From assembly GCA_020635715.1 (NCBI GenBank), contig JACJZG010000004.1:62001-126000 (forward strand): DNA of 64,000 nt, written 5' to 3'. This DNA is from Flavobacteriales bacterium. Lineage in GTDB: Bacteria; Bacteroidota; Bacteroidia; Flavobacteriales_F; PHOS-HE28. The notes under the pieces were generated by a model. That model searched no databases. It saw only the letters and a list, made by a program, of their open reading frames with translations, and was not told the DNA's origin. The position numbers and the translations under genes are program-made. Positions 17,244-25,737 of the stretch are shown piece by piece; positions within the stretch are counted from its first letter, which is position 1, and every line of letters starts with the position of its first letter.

Positions 17244-19418
17244 ATGCGCGCTACACTACTCCTGTTGACCCTGGCCATCGGTACCGCCGCCCGCGCGGTG
17301 GACGTGTACCTGAACACGGCCATCCAGCCCTTCTGCGGTTACAGCAATGGCTCCATTCATGTGAGCGTGAGCGGCGGTGTGCCGCCCTACTCCTTCGTGT
17401 GGAGCACCGGCGCCACCACGCAGAACATCTTCGACCTGCCACCCGGCAGCTACACCGTCACCGTCACCGATGCCAACAACGATACGGACGAGGAGACCAT
17501 TGATCTGGTGGACCAGCCCGACATGGGGCCGTACGCCGGGTACAGCAGTTTGGTGGACGGCGTGGGCTATCACCCCTGTCCCGGCCTGTGCAACGGGCGC
17601 CTCACGGCCGTGGTGGACTACCTGGACGGCGTGGCCCCCTACGATGTGGTGCTGCAGGTCTTCGGTGCCCCCATGCCCATCGCGGGCTACGATGCCGACG
17701 GCAACCCCTATTTCGATGGTCTCTGCGACGGCTCCGTGGCCGGGATCACCGTGACCGACGCCAACGGCTGCATGAGCATAGGCGCCGCCGCGGTTGCGGG
17801 GCCGCAGTCCCAACCGGCCGATGTGCTAGGGACCACGGATGCATGTGCAGGCCAGGCGAATGGCTCCGCCACACTGGTCTTCCCCTGGAATGGCTGGCCG
17901 GGCTCCGAGATGGTCGTGCGCGATGCGAGCGAGGTGGTCGTCTTCCAGGACCTGATCACACCGGATGAGGGCATGTTGGTGCCTGGCCTGGCGCCCGGCG
18001 ATCACATCGTCTATCAGCGCTGGCCGGCCACCACCCCGGGCTGTGAAGTGATCGTGTCCTACTTCACCATCGGCGACCTCGGCCCGGACTGCGGGCAGGT
18101 AAGCGGCTCGGTGTTCGTGGATGTGGACACCGATTGCACGCCGGGCTCCGGTGATGTTGCACTGGCTTCCCGCCTTGTGCGCATACAGCCCGGCGACCAG
18201 TACACGCTCACCGATGCTGATGGCGCTTACGCGGCCACCGTGGTCTATGGCGACCATACCGTGGAGGTCATCGCTCCGAACCTGGGCCCGCTCTGCCCGC
18301 TGCCCGCACCGACGGCCTTCACCACGAACGCTGGAACGCCCAACGCCGTGGTGGACCTCGCCATGGAGAGCCTCGTGGCCTTCGACCTCGAGCTGCTCGG
18401 CGCCTCAGGAGCGGCGCGGCCCGGCTTCGGCTACAACCTAGCCGTGCACCTCGCCAATTACTCATTCACACCCAGTGGTCCGCTCACGCTCACCCTCGAC
18501 CTCGATGCGGCGGTCTCCTTCACCAGCGCCGTTCCAGCAGCCACCAACGTGGCGGGCAATACGATCACCTGGGATCTGCCGGAGCTTGGCCCTTACACAA
18601 CGTCATCGGTGTACATCCAGGCGCAGATACCCGCCGACCCCGGCCTGATCGGCACCCTGCTCACCAGCACCGCCACGCTGGGCTCGGGCCTGGCCGAGGA
18701 CGACCTGGGCAACAACACCTGGACGCTGGAGCGCTTCGTGACCGGCAGCTACGACCCGAACGACAAGCTGGTGGACCCCTCGGACATCTACCTGCTCGAT
18801 CAGGACGATCACCTCGACTACACGATCCGTTTCCAGAACACCGGTACCGATACGGCCTTCACCGTGGTGGTGGTGGATACGCTCGCCGCGGAACTCGACA
18901 TCGCATCGCTGGAGCTGGGGGCGGCTTCGCACCACTACACACCGGAGCTGGATGGACGCGTGCTGCGCTTCCGGTTCGACGACATCCTGCTGCCCGACAG
19001 CAACGTGAACGAGGCCGCCAGCCATGGATTCGTCGCCTTCCGCATCAAACCGGTCGCGGGCCTTCTGCCCGGCACCTGGCTGCGCAACGGCGCGGCGATC
19101 TACTTCGACTTCAATCCGCCCATCATCACCCCACTGGCCGAGGTGATGGCCGACTTCAGCACCGGTGTGCCATCGAACACGGACGGTGCATGGTCGCTGA
19201 TGCCGAACCCCGCTTCGGACCTGGTCAGGTTGCAAGTGCCGGAGCCTATCACTGGCGCCGTGCATGTACGCATCATCAGCACCGATGGGCGTGTCGTGCA
19301 GGAAGGATCACTACAGGGAGAGCACATCATCGACACCGGTGCCCTGGCACCTGGGGCCTATGTGGTAAGCGTTGCACACACGCACGGGCACAAGCTGCTG
19401 CGCTTGATCAAAGGATAG
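17244..19418 (+). CDS. Type IX secreted protein with SprB-like repeat and conserved-repeat domain
   Basis: A 724-residue protein from MRATLLLLTLAIGTAARA, a signal peptide (an ATG six codons earlier at 17226 is also possible). It starts with a SprB-type repeat (CGYSNGSIHVSVSGGVPPYS, WSTGATTQNI, PGSYTVTVTDANN). A SdrD/CNA-B-like segment follows (SGSVFVDVDTDCTPGSGDV), then a DUF11-like conserved domain (SYDPNDKLVDPSD, YTIRFQNTGTDTAFTVVVVD, AAIYFDFNPPI). It ends in a type A sorting tail (LMPNPASDLVRLQV...GAYVVSVAHTHGHKLLRLIKG). These tails direct export by the type IX system. The function is probably adhesion or surface structure. Confidence 0.88.
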   Translation: MRATLLLLTLAIGTAARAVDVYLNTAIQPFCGYSNGSIHVSVSGGVPPYSFVWSTGATTQNIFDLPPGSYTVTVTDANNDTDEETIDLVDQPDMGPYAGYSSLVDGVGYHPCPGLCNGRLTAVVDYLDGVAPYDVVLQVFGAPMPIAGYDADGNPYFDGLCDGSVAGITVTDANGCMSIGAAAVAGPQSQPADVLGTTDACAGQANGSATLVFPWNGWPGSEMVVRDASEVVVFQDLITPDEGMLVPGLAPGDHIVYQRWPATTPGCEVIVSYFTIGDLGPDCGQVSGSVFVDVDTDCTPGSGDVALASRLVRIQPGDQYTLTDADGAYAATVVYGDHTVEVIAPNLGPLCPLPAPTAFTTNAGTPNAVVDLAMESLVAFDLELLGASGAARPGFGYNLAVHLANYSFTPSGPLTLTLDLDAAVSFTSAVPAATNVAGNTITWDLPELGPYTTSSVYIQAQIPADPGLIGTLLTSTATLGSGLAEDDLGNNTWTLERFVTGSYDPNDKLVDPSDIYLLDQDDHLDYTIRFQNTGTDTAFTVVVVDTLAAELDIASLELGAASHHYTPELDGRVLRFRFDDILLPDSNVNEAASHGFVAFRIKPVAGLLPGTWLRNGAAIYFDFNPPIITPLAEVMADFSTGVPSNTDGAWSLMPNPASDLVRLQVPEPITGAVHVRIISTDGRVVQEGSLQGEHIIDTGALAPGAYVVSVAHTHGHKLLRLIKG

Positions 19419-19461
19419 ACGGAGGGCGCGCCTGCTTCGTTCTGGACGATACCTTCGGAGT

Positions 19462-20214
19462 ATGCGTGCCTGCATCCTCCTGCATCTCTTCTTCGCATCT
19501 CTCCTCACCTCGGCGCAGTCCGTCCTCGCCGATCCGCACGTCCTACGCGACACGCTCACCTTGTTGGATACCACGCGCCAGCGCAGCATCCCCATGGCCC
19601 TCTACCACCGCGCGGATGAACCGCTCGACGGGAGGCCGGTGATCCTCTTCAGCCATGGCTACAACGAGAACAAGCCCGGCACCTACCTGCTCTACCGCTG
19701 GCTGCTGGATGCGCTGGTGAAGGACGGCTACGTGGTGGTGAGCGTGCAGCATGAACTGCCGGGTGATGAGCCCCTGGCCATGAAGGGCGATATCCGCGCC
19801 GCGCGCATGCCGAGCTGGCAACGCGGTGTGGCCAACCTGGAGCATGTGCTGCGCCACCTGCACCGCAGCTGCCCACAGCTGGCCTTCGATCACCTTACCG
19901 TGATGGGTCACAGCCAGGGCGGTGACATCAGCGTGCTTTTCGCCACCACGCACCCCGAAGCGGTGCAGAAGCTCATCACCCTGGACAACCTGCGGCTGGC
20001 GTTGCCGCGTACCGACCACCCGCGGGTGTACAGTTTGCGCTCCAACGATCAACCGGCCGATCCCGGTGTGCTGCCAACGGATGAAGAAGCCGCCGACCAC
20101 CACATCGCCGTGGTGCGGAGCAAGGACATCGGCCACAACGGCATGGGAAGCCGCGGCACTCCGGAGCAGCAGGTATGGGTGCTGGGCCTGGTGCGGGGCT
20201 GGTTGGGGGAGTGA
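19462..20214 (+). CDS. Exported alpha/beta hydrolase
   Basis: A 250-residue protein with a signal peptide (MRACILLHLFFASLLTSAQS). It has the alpha/beta-hydrolase oxyanion strand VILFSHGYNENKPG, the nucleophile elbow GHSQGG (S151), a likely acid D175 in LITLDN and H224 in DIGHNGMG, so the triad is complete. The family hydrolyses esters or related bonds; the substrate is unknown. It follows the type IX protein by 43 bp on the same strand and is convergent with the START-domain gene downstream. Confidence 0.82.
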   Translation: MRACILLHLFFASLLTSAQSVLADPHVLRDTLTLLDTTRQRSIPMALYHRADEPLDGRPVILFSHGYNENKPGTYLLYRWLLDALVKDGYVVVSVQHELPGDEPLAMKGDIRAARMPSWQRGVANLEHVLRHLHRSCPQLAFDHLTVMGHSQGGDISVLFATTHPEAVQKLITLDNLRLALPRTDHPRVYSLRSNDQPADPGVLPTDEEAADHHIAVVRSKDIGHNGMGSRGTPEQQVWVLGLVRGWLGE

Positions 20215-20236
20215 ACGCGGTGGATGCGATGATGGA

Positions 20237-20656
20237 TCACGAATGCACCGGCGCCTCGCCCAACCACACCTTCAAGCCATCGAGCATGGCCGTCCAGTTG
20301 TTCTCCGATCGCCGGCGGGCCGTTTCATCGGCGTTGTTGGTCTGCGTGAGCTGCAGGTGCGTGGTCCCGGCCACCTCCCGCAACTCCACGGTCACGGTAT
20401 GTTCCCGCTGACCACTGCGGTGGGTATAGCGGAGCAGGTGCGGTGGTTTCGCGGTGAGCACCTGGCCGGTATCCTTGAAGAGCTTGCCCTTGAACTCGCC
20501 TTCCCAGACGATCGGGCTGCCTTCCACCCAATCGCTGGTGACGCGCGCACCGAACATGTAGCGGGCAATATCGGCAGGGTCGGTAAGGGCCTGCCATACG
20601 CGCTGGATGGGGAAGTGGATCACCGTGTGCACCACGGCGGGATGGTCCTGTGACAT
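20237..20656 (-). CDS. SRPBCC/AHSA1-like (START-fold) protein
   Basis: A 139-residue single-domain protein. It opens VVHTVIHFPIQRVWQALTDP, with IARYMFGARVTSDWVEGSPI and WEGEFKGK, and ends DGLKVWLGEAPVHS; this is the usual layout of the Aha1 C-terminal-like family. The fold encloses a hydrophobic ligand cavity; the ligand is unknown. It is transcribed toward the hydrolase gene, 22 bp apart, with no clear terminator between them. Confidence 0.85.
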   Translation of the reverse strand: MSQDHPAVVHTVIHFPIQRVWQALTDPADIARYMFGARVTSDWVEGSPIVWEGEFKGKLFKDTGQVLTAKPPHLLRYTHRSGQREHTVTVELREVAGTTHLQLTQTNNADETARRRSENNWTAMLDGLKVWLGEAPVHS

Positions 20657-20701
20657 GATGGGGAGAGTTCGCGTTCAAACTAATACGGTGCGGCACAAAG
20701 G

Positions 20702-20875
20702 TCAATGGCCGTTCGGTCCACTGGAGCCCTCCATCACACCCCGGGCCATCACCACACAGAAGCAGCCGGCCAGCGCGAAGAAGATGATCTGTGAGGGATA
20801 ACTGATGCCGGCGCTGAGCACGGCGGTGAGAAGTGCGATGGCGGCACAGAAGAGGAGGATGATGGATGCTTTCAT
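20702..20875 (-). CDS. Small two-helix membrane protein
   Basis: A 57-residue frame with ATG at 20873-20875 and TGA at 20702-20704. It reads as two membrane helices: MKASIILLFCAAIALLTAVL, then QIIFFALAGCFCVVMARGVM, with a short polar tail EGSSGPNGH. The hydrophobic pattern and compact tail look like a real small membrane protein. It lies 45 bp before the START-domain gene on the same strand, so the two may be cotranscribed. I do not recognise a family. Confidence 0.6.
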   Translation of the reverse strand: MKASIILLFCAAIALLTAVLSAGISYPSQIIFFALAGCFCVVMARGVMEGSSGPNGH

Positions 20876-21204
20876 GGGATAAGAATTTGAAGGGACCAGT
20901 GGAAATGGCGTGCCGTGCGGGAACGAACCGAGCGCGATCCACGTGATGGGGAACTTGCGCCGTGATCTGGGGGATCCGCTACACGGCGATCACGCGGGTG
21001 AAAGGAGGAAGAGACGGTCCATGCCACGTGAAGGACCACCTTCCGCACGGGCGTCGGAACGCAGCGGAGCCAGGAGGGACGCGGGATACGGGCGGTCTGA
21101 AGCGGCGGACCGCGCGTGGTGAACGCCCCGGCCCGATCGATCACCGTTGCCGTGGTATCCTGCTTGCCTCACTCGGGGCACTAACCATTCAAACACTTAC
21201 GACC
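20876..21204. other. Intergenic stretch without a recognisable gene
   Basis: This 329-bp stretch between the small membrane protein and the YtxH gene holds only frames without domain or signal character. Promoters for the two divergent genes must lie here; I see no convincing TAnnTTTG box or repeat. Confidence 0.5.
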
Positions 21205-21471
21205 ATGTCAACGAAGAACACTTTGATCGCCCTGGCCGCTGGAGCAGCGGTGGGCACCCTAGCCACCCTCCTGTTCGCACCCGCATCCGGCAAGGAGACC
21301 CGCAGCAAATTGATGAAGCAGGGCCGCAAGCTGAAGAGCGTGGTGAAGGACCTCGAGGCGAAAGGCCGCGAGATGGCCGGTAACGCAAAGGAGGCCGCCA
21401 AGGAAGCCGCGAAAGATGCCGCAAAAGCCGCGGTGGTGAACGGTGCTGCCAAGGCTGCGACGAAAGCGTAA
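21205..21471 (+). CDS. YtxH-domain protein
   Basis: An 88-residue protein from MSTKNTLIALAAGAAVGTLA; the frame extends upstream but this ATG starts the family pattern. One glycine-rich membrane helix with the motif LLFAPASGKETRSKL is typical of YtxH proteins. A lysine/alanine-rich amphipathic tail follows (EAAKEAAKDAAKAAVVNGAA), probably coiled. The family is linked to general stress in Bacillus; a precise role is unknown. It stands alone. Confidence 0.85.
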   Translation: MSTKNTLIALAAGAAVGTLATLLFAPASGKETRSKLMKQGRKLKSVVKDLEAKGREMAGNAKEAAKEAAKDAAKAAVVNGAAKAATKA

Positions 21472-21508
21472 GGCCGGGGCCGCGGATGAAGTGCGGCACC
21501 TACCGAAG

Positions 21509-21670
21509 CACCTGCGCGGGGCCTTCCGAATTCGGAGACCCTGCGCGGAGGGGCTCCTTATGCTCCGCGCACGCATCCACGTTCATCCATACCTGCGCCG
21601 GGGCTTGCCTGCTCGGAGACCCTGCGCCCCATAGGTCGGCCGCTGTTCCTCCGCGCACGCTTACACGTTC
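21509..21670. repeat. Two imperfect direct repeats of about 80 bp
   Basis: The stretch beginning ACCTGCGCGGGGC near 21509 is repeated from ACCTGCGCCGGGGC near 21591. The copies share CTCGGAGACCCTGCG or close forms, CTCCGCGCACGC and ACACGTTCATC or ACGTTCATC. No coding function is supported in 21472-21762. Confidence 0.55.
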
Positions 21671-21762
21671 ATCAACGTTCATCACCAGCTTCCGCCGGTG
21701 CGCCGTGCGTCCGATCGCGCGTGTGTTACCAATGTGCATCCCGACCGGACGGGAAAAGAACA

Positions 21763-21780
21763 GGGCCTCCGCGGAGGCCC
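21763..21780 (-). terminator. Rho-independent terminator of the 21.8-kb secreted protein gene
   Basis: GGGCCTCC and GGAGGCCC form a perfect 8-bp stem over GC. On the minus strand it is followed by TGTTCTTTTCCCG, and it lies 24 bp after the stop at 21805. Confidence 0.75.
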
Positions 21781-21804
21781 CGTTCCATGGAGGATGTGCC
21801 ACCC

Positions 21805-22695
21805 TTACTGCTTCGTGAAACGCACGGTGCGGTGTCCGGCGCCATCGCGCAGCACCAGCAGGTAGCTGCCGGTGGCGAGCCCGTTCACGTCCAACGCCTG
21901 CACGCCGGGGGTGCTGCGGCCGGTGCGCAACTGGCGCCCCTGCGTATCCATGATGGACCAGCTGCCCGTGCCCACGGTGCCATCCATCCACAGCGTGTTC
22001 TCCGCCGGGTTCGGATACACCGTTGGCGCGGCCTCCGCGCCCACCTCCTGTACCGAGTTGTTCGGATCGAGACCGTAGAAGAGGATGAACTCCCCGTTGT
22101 CGATCACGAGCGGGTACAGCGGAGCGGTGTTCCAAAGCATCATGTCGCCCTCATCATTCATCACCTTGGCCACATTGGCGGTGGTGCCGAGCGGGGTGAT
22201 GAGGGTACCGTAGCCGCTGTAGGTCCAGGTGGGGGTGCCGTTCACGCCCGTGCCGGTGTAGCTGTCCACGAAGGAGTCGCCATAGTCCATCGGGAACTCC
22301 ACGATGCGTGTGGGATCGCTGTAGCTCACCACGTTCGAGGGCACGCCCCGGGCCAGCACTTCAATGCCCGTCGCGCTGATGTCGAGGTAGATCACATCGG
22401 GGCCCACGCCGGTCACGTTCTGTGCCCAGGCCCAGTTGGCCGCGGGGTAGCTGGCGGCATAGGGCGTACTGCTCGCGGGCACGAAACTGAGCGTACCCAA
22501 CTCCGCCAGCGTTATACCGCTCAGGTCCCAGGTCAGGTCGGTGCCATCGGCGGGGTATTCGGCATCACCGGGATCGGAGAGCACGTACATATCCAGGGCC
22601 AGGCCGCCGGTGGCGATGTTGCTCTGGAGCAGGGTGGGTTGCGCGGTCAGTGCGAGCACGCTACCAAAGGAGAGAAGGGTAATGATCGATCGCAT
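21805..22695 (-). CDS. Type IX secreted protein with type A sorting tail
   Basis: A 296-residue protein starting MRSIITLLSFGSVLALTAQP (signal peptide); the 37 in-frame codons upstream lack signal character. The body (about 20-215) is beta-rich, with motifs DLTWDLSGI, ELGTLSFVPAS, RIVEFPMDYGDSFVDSYTG. Similar proteins form an unnamed Bacteroidota secreted family. The last 80 residues are a type A sorting domain: APTVYPNPAENTLWMDGTVG and GLATGSYLLVLRDGAG. It stands alone, with its own terminator at 21763. Confidence 0.85.
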   Translation of the reverse strand: MRSIITLLSFGSVLALTAQPTLLQSNIATGGLALDMYVLSDPGDAEYPADGTDLTWDLSGITLAELGTLSFVPASSTPYAASYPAANWAWAQNVTGVGPDVIYLDISATGIEVLARGVPSNVVSYSDPTRIVEFPMDYGDSFVDSYTGTGVNGTPTWTYSGYGTLITPLGTTANVAKVMNDEGDMMLWNTAPLYPLVIDNGEFILFYGLDPNNSVQEVGAEAAPTVYPNPAENTLWMDGTVGTGSWSIMDTQGRQLRTGRSTPGVQALDVNGLATGSYLLVLRDGAGHRTVRFTKQ

Positions 22696-22967
22696 GTGCG
22701 GTTGTTTGTGCGAAGGTGGTGATGATGCCAGGAGCGGCGCAAGTGGGGGTGGGCCAAGCCATCCATGGGGTGATGTTGATCGGATCGAGCATTCGGTGCT
22801 CAGCATCCTGCGCTACCACAACCCGCTGCTGGCGCTGCTCAATGCCGCTCTTCCGCGATCTCTTCCAGCTGGCCTCACCCGTCCCGGGGCGCCTGGCGCT
22901 GGCCACCGCCGTGGGCCTGGCCAGCGTGCTCTGGTAGGAGGGGGTAGGCGTGGGGGAGGGGGTAGGC

Positions 22968-23708
22968 TCAAGTTGACTTCGGATGCCATAACCCGCCGTA
23001 TTGGGTTACCGCGTCCTTCACGAGGCTAAGGCTGTGCTCCAGGTTGTTGTTGAGCTCGTTGGTCGTGAAGTGCAACATGCTCCAGCCCTGGCTCTGCAGG
23101 ATGTTGCTTCTCCGCTTGTCCCGCTCCACCGCACTCCGGCGCATGTGAACGGTGTTGCCGTCGCATTCCAAGCCAATGCACCGCTGTTTGCAGAAGACCG
23201 CGAAGTCCAGCTTGAAACGCGCAGGACCCACCACCACCTCATATTGCCGCTCGCTGGGAATGCCCATTTCCATCAAGCCCTTCCAGAGCTTCTCCTCCAA
23301 TGGGCTGTCGTTGAAGAGGAAGTTGATCTCGGGAGCGGTCAGCAACTTGGCGGGTGTGGTGGGCACGAAGAGCAGCCGTCGTGGTTTGCGGCTATGGATG
23401 GGATTCGGGAGCAGCTGTAGGTCCTTCAGGTGGAGCACGAAGTACTCCTGCTCCGCATTCCGGTGCTGCGGTTCATCCAGCAATTCCTTTCGCTTTCGGG
23501 TGTCGATGCGCGACACTTGGGCATACCAGCGGATGGAGTACTTCTCATCACCGAACTCACTCGGAAAGTAGAAGGCCACATGCGTGATGCTCTTGTCCTT
23601 CACCATGGCAGGCGCTGCGCGCACCGGTATGCGGTACCAGCCCTGCGACAGGGCTAACTGCCAGTCGCGCTTGGTCGGGACGATGGCGACGAGTGCGGTG
23701 TTGTTCAT
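22968..23708 (-). CDS. DUF559/Vsr-like restriction-fold protein
   Basis: A 246-residue protein. The C-terminal third (about 150-235) matches the DUF559 endonuclease-like fold: a strand with KLDFAVFCKQRCIGLECDGN (D...E-x-D catalytic pattern), then RRSAVERDKRRSNILQSQGW and SMLHFTTNEL. The N-terminal part (about 1-130) may recognise a partner or DNA; it reads THVAFYFPSEFGDEKYSIRW in one stretch. The family is found alone and in defence regions. It is the first gene of a nuclease-rich island, and there is no obvious partner in its own operon. Confidence 0.78.
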   Translation of the reverse strand: MNNTALVAIVPTKRDWQLALSQGWYRIPVRAAPAMVKDKSITHVAFYFPSEFGDEKYSIRWYAQVSRIDTRKRKELLDEPQHRNAEQEYFVLHLKDLQLLPNPIHSRKPRRLLFVPTTPAKLLTAPEINFLFNDSPLEEKLWKGLMEMGIPSERQYEVVVGPARFKLDFAVFCKQRCIGLECDGNTVHMRRSAVERDKRRSNILQSQGWSMLHFTTNELNNNLEHSLSLVKDAVTQYGGLWHPKST

Positions 23709-23882
23709 GGCGGATGGGAGCGTTCTGCCTTGGACGTGGAACTAAACTAACGGCTCTGACTCGAAGAACCCGTGCACTTGGTTGAGAGAGGGTGAACGAC
23801 GACGGGCTAGCGCTGGAGAAGAAATTGGATCGTTCAGCGGGCCATTTCCATCGCAACTCGCGATATTCGCTGACCTACCATC

Positions 23883-24359
23883 ATGCTCCGACGTCGTCGT
23901 TCAGCTCTCTCCAACCCGTTGCTCCTGTTGCTTTTCGCAGGGGTTATCGGGATGGTGATCTACTGGTTCGTTCCCTCGCGGAGTGGATCTAACATCGACC
24001 TGACCGGTACCTGGGTGTTGACCAACAAGGTCACTGGAACGACCTACCGCAAGTACATGGATGACACCCACGAGTTCCGCATCGAGGTGGTACAGACGGG
24101 CGATGTGTTGGAGGGTCGGGGTGTGCAGTCGCGGTACAACGACAAGCCTGCCCGCAACCGGTATCCGATCTGGTTCACGCAAGCGGAGATCAAGGATGAT
24201 CTCGTTGCGATCAACTACGGCATGAAGGGAAGTCGTGAGTTCACCGGAACGTTCACTTTGAAGGTGGACAAGGATGACCCCACCTTGCTCCGTGGGACCT
24301 TTACGTCCGCCGCCGCGAACACCACAGGAACTACGGAGGTACGGGTCGTTAGAGATTGA
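23883..24359 (+). CDS. Membrane-anchored hypothetical protein
   Basis: A 158-residue protein with an Arg-rich start (MLRRRRSALS), one membrane helix (LLLLLFAGVIGMVIYWFVP) and a beta-rich outer domain (DLTGTWVLTNKVTG, HEFRIEVVQTGDVLEGRG, REFTGTFTLKVD). The GTW and alternating strands recall small lipocalin-like domains, but I cannot name a family. It lies between two nuclease genes and ends 9 bp before the convergent PLD-like gene. Confidence 0.6.
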   Translation: MLRRRRSALSNPLLLLLFAGVIGMVIYWFVPSRSGSNIDLTGTWVLTNKVTGTTYRKYMDDTHEFRIEVVQTGDVLEGRGVQSRYNDKPARNRYPIWFTQAEIKDDLVAINYGMKGSREFTGTFTLKVDKDDPTLLRGTFTSAAANTTGTTEVRVVRD

Positions 24360-24368
24360 ACCTACCGT

Positions 24369-25256
24369 TCACAAGCCGAAACGCTCCTTGGCCTTGGCCC
24401 AGTTCTTATAGAGGATCGGCTTCGCGTAGGACGTTTCACCATTGGATGCTTCGCCCGAGAAGTGGCAATACTTCTCCTTATAGTTCTCGTCCTTGTATCG
24501 ACTCCAGCTGGAGAATGCCTGCTCCGTGAAGGGCTGCTTGACGTTGAAGGGGATGGCCGTTCCGGTGCGGATGCAATAGCCGTTCGATCTTGACTCGGCT
24601 TTAGGCTCATGCGCTGTTACGGGCCGCGGCGCCGCGGTCTTGGTGCTACTCTTCTTTGCTCTTTCAGATACCCTGGATGCGAAGAATTCGTCCACGGTGT
24701 TGTGGGTTTCTTTCGATCCCAGGTATTTCTTGGAAAGGCCGAACATCACCTTTTCGTATTCAGGCTGCTTCTGGTAGATGGTTGTTGCTTGTTTAACGAT
24801 GCCATCGAAGTACGATAAGGCCTGGTCGTCGAGGCTCGCGCTTCGTGTGATGCGATTCGCGATATCACCCAAGGTGGACACGCTGGTCAGGATGCCGGAT
24901 TCGATGTTGTTGTCCTGTGAATAGTCATAGAGGTTCATCGACGTGATCAGGCCTTCCTTGTCGTTGGTGTAGTACTTCGCGTGCAGTCGTGCTTCATACT
25001 TGATCTCGATGTTCGGGAATTGCATGAAGAACTCAAGTTCCCCACGGCTCATGCTCTTGGAGGGGTTCTCCTTGTTCTTGCCGAACACGACCTGGATGAA
25101 GAGCTTGTCATCGTTCAGTCGTTGTTTGAGCAGGGCCTGGAGACGATCATGCAGCTTGATGTAAGGTGATATCAATATCAGCTGTTTCTCAGCTTCACGA
25201 AGAATGCGCTCCAGAGCGGCGTTGAGAGCACTGTCTGTAAGGAATTGTGCGGGCAT
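24369..25256 (-). CDS. Phospholipase D-like protein
   Basis: A 295-residue protein. Its N-terminal 160 residues have the PLD-like fold: LREAEKQLILISPYIKLHDR, then the HKD-type motif LHAKYY, GLITSMNLYDYSQDNN. Only one clear H-x-K motif is present, so it would act as a dimer, as in nuclease members. After a variable linker rich in Lys/Ser (about 205-235), a C-terminal segment has GYCIRTGTAIPFNVKQPF, YCHFSGE and PILYKNW; this resembles small domains attached to PLD-like nucleases. DNA cleavage in defence is a fair guess from context. Confidence 0.75.
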   Translation of the reverse strand: MPAQFLTDSALNAALERILREAEKQLILISPYIKLHDRLQALLKQRLNDDKLFIQVVFGKNKENPSKSMSRGELEFFMQFPNIEIKYEARLHAKYYTNDKEGLITSMNLYDYSQDNNIESGILTSVSTLGDIANRITRSASLDDQALSYFDGIVKQATTIYQKQPEYEKVMFGLSKKYLGSKETHNTVDEFFASRVSERAKKSSTKTAAPRPVTAHEPKAESRSNGYCIRTGTAIPFNVKQPFTEQAFSSWSRYKDENYKEKYCHFSGEASNGETSYAKPILYKNWAKAKERFGL

Positions 25257-25468
25257 GGCTTGAAGTGCTGACTTGTTCTGCCACTAATCTATCGCGCTCC
25301 CGGCCTACCACGAGACAGAGGAGGTTCGTGCGGGCCAACAGAATGGCGGGGAGCTGCTTGTGGATATAGGATCGGCATTCCGCTTGCATTTCACCGACGG
25401 ACACCTCACGAACCGGGCGCGGAGGTGATGACCATGTACCCGGGAACATGATACCATCCTGTACCATC

Positions 25469-25603
25469 ATGAGTAAAGGAGGAAGCCAAGGAGGCGGGAG
25501 TAAAGGCGGCGGCGCGTCGCGCCCATCCTATCCCGCCAACAGGCCTAGCACGACGGGGAGACCGTCCGGGCCTGGACGCACGAGCGCACCACCTAAGAAG
25601 TAG
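25469..25603 (+). CDS. Small Gly/Ser/Pro-rich protein
   Basis: A 44-codon frame from ATG 25469 to TAG 25603. The product is MSKGGSQGGGSKGGGASRPS, then YPANRPSTTGRPSGPGRTSA and PPKK: low complexity, basic, with no hydrophobic segment. Similar short MSKGG...RPSTTG proteins exist as unannotated ORFs in Bacteroidota, by memory only. It sits in an otherwise empty 480-bp gap between the PLD-like and DUF2779 genes. Function unknown; an unstructured peptide or chance frame cannot be excluded. Confidence 0.45.
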   Translation: MSKGGSQGGGSKGGGASRPSYPANRPSTTGRPSGPGRTSAPPKK

Positions 25604-25623
25604 AGGGAGCGCTTGACATGGAG

Positions 25624-25671
25624 ACCAATGAGGCTTTGCGGGGTGCTCGCGTCCTGTGAGGTCTCATTGGT
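25624..25671. repeat. Inverted repeat, 9-bp arms
   Basis: ACCAATGAG (25624-25632) and CTCATTGGT (25663-25671) pair perfectly over about 30 bases, between the small Gly-rich frame and the end of the DUF2779 gene. Confidence 0.45.
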
Positions 25672-25737
25672 ATTGCGTGATGCGGTGAACAAGATCCGGG
25701 CTTTGTTGCCAATGATGATACCAGGCGATCGAGCCGC

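Noticed and set aside
22716..22937. 73-codon plus-strand frame ending ALATAVGLASVLW
   Set aside because: Only the last 30 residues look protein-like; it overlaps the promoter region of the minus-strand secreted protein gene and lacks support.
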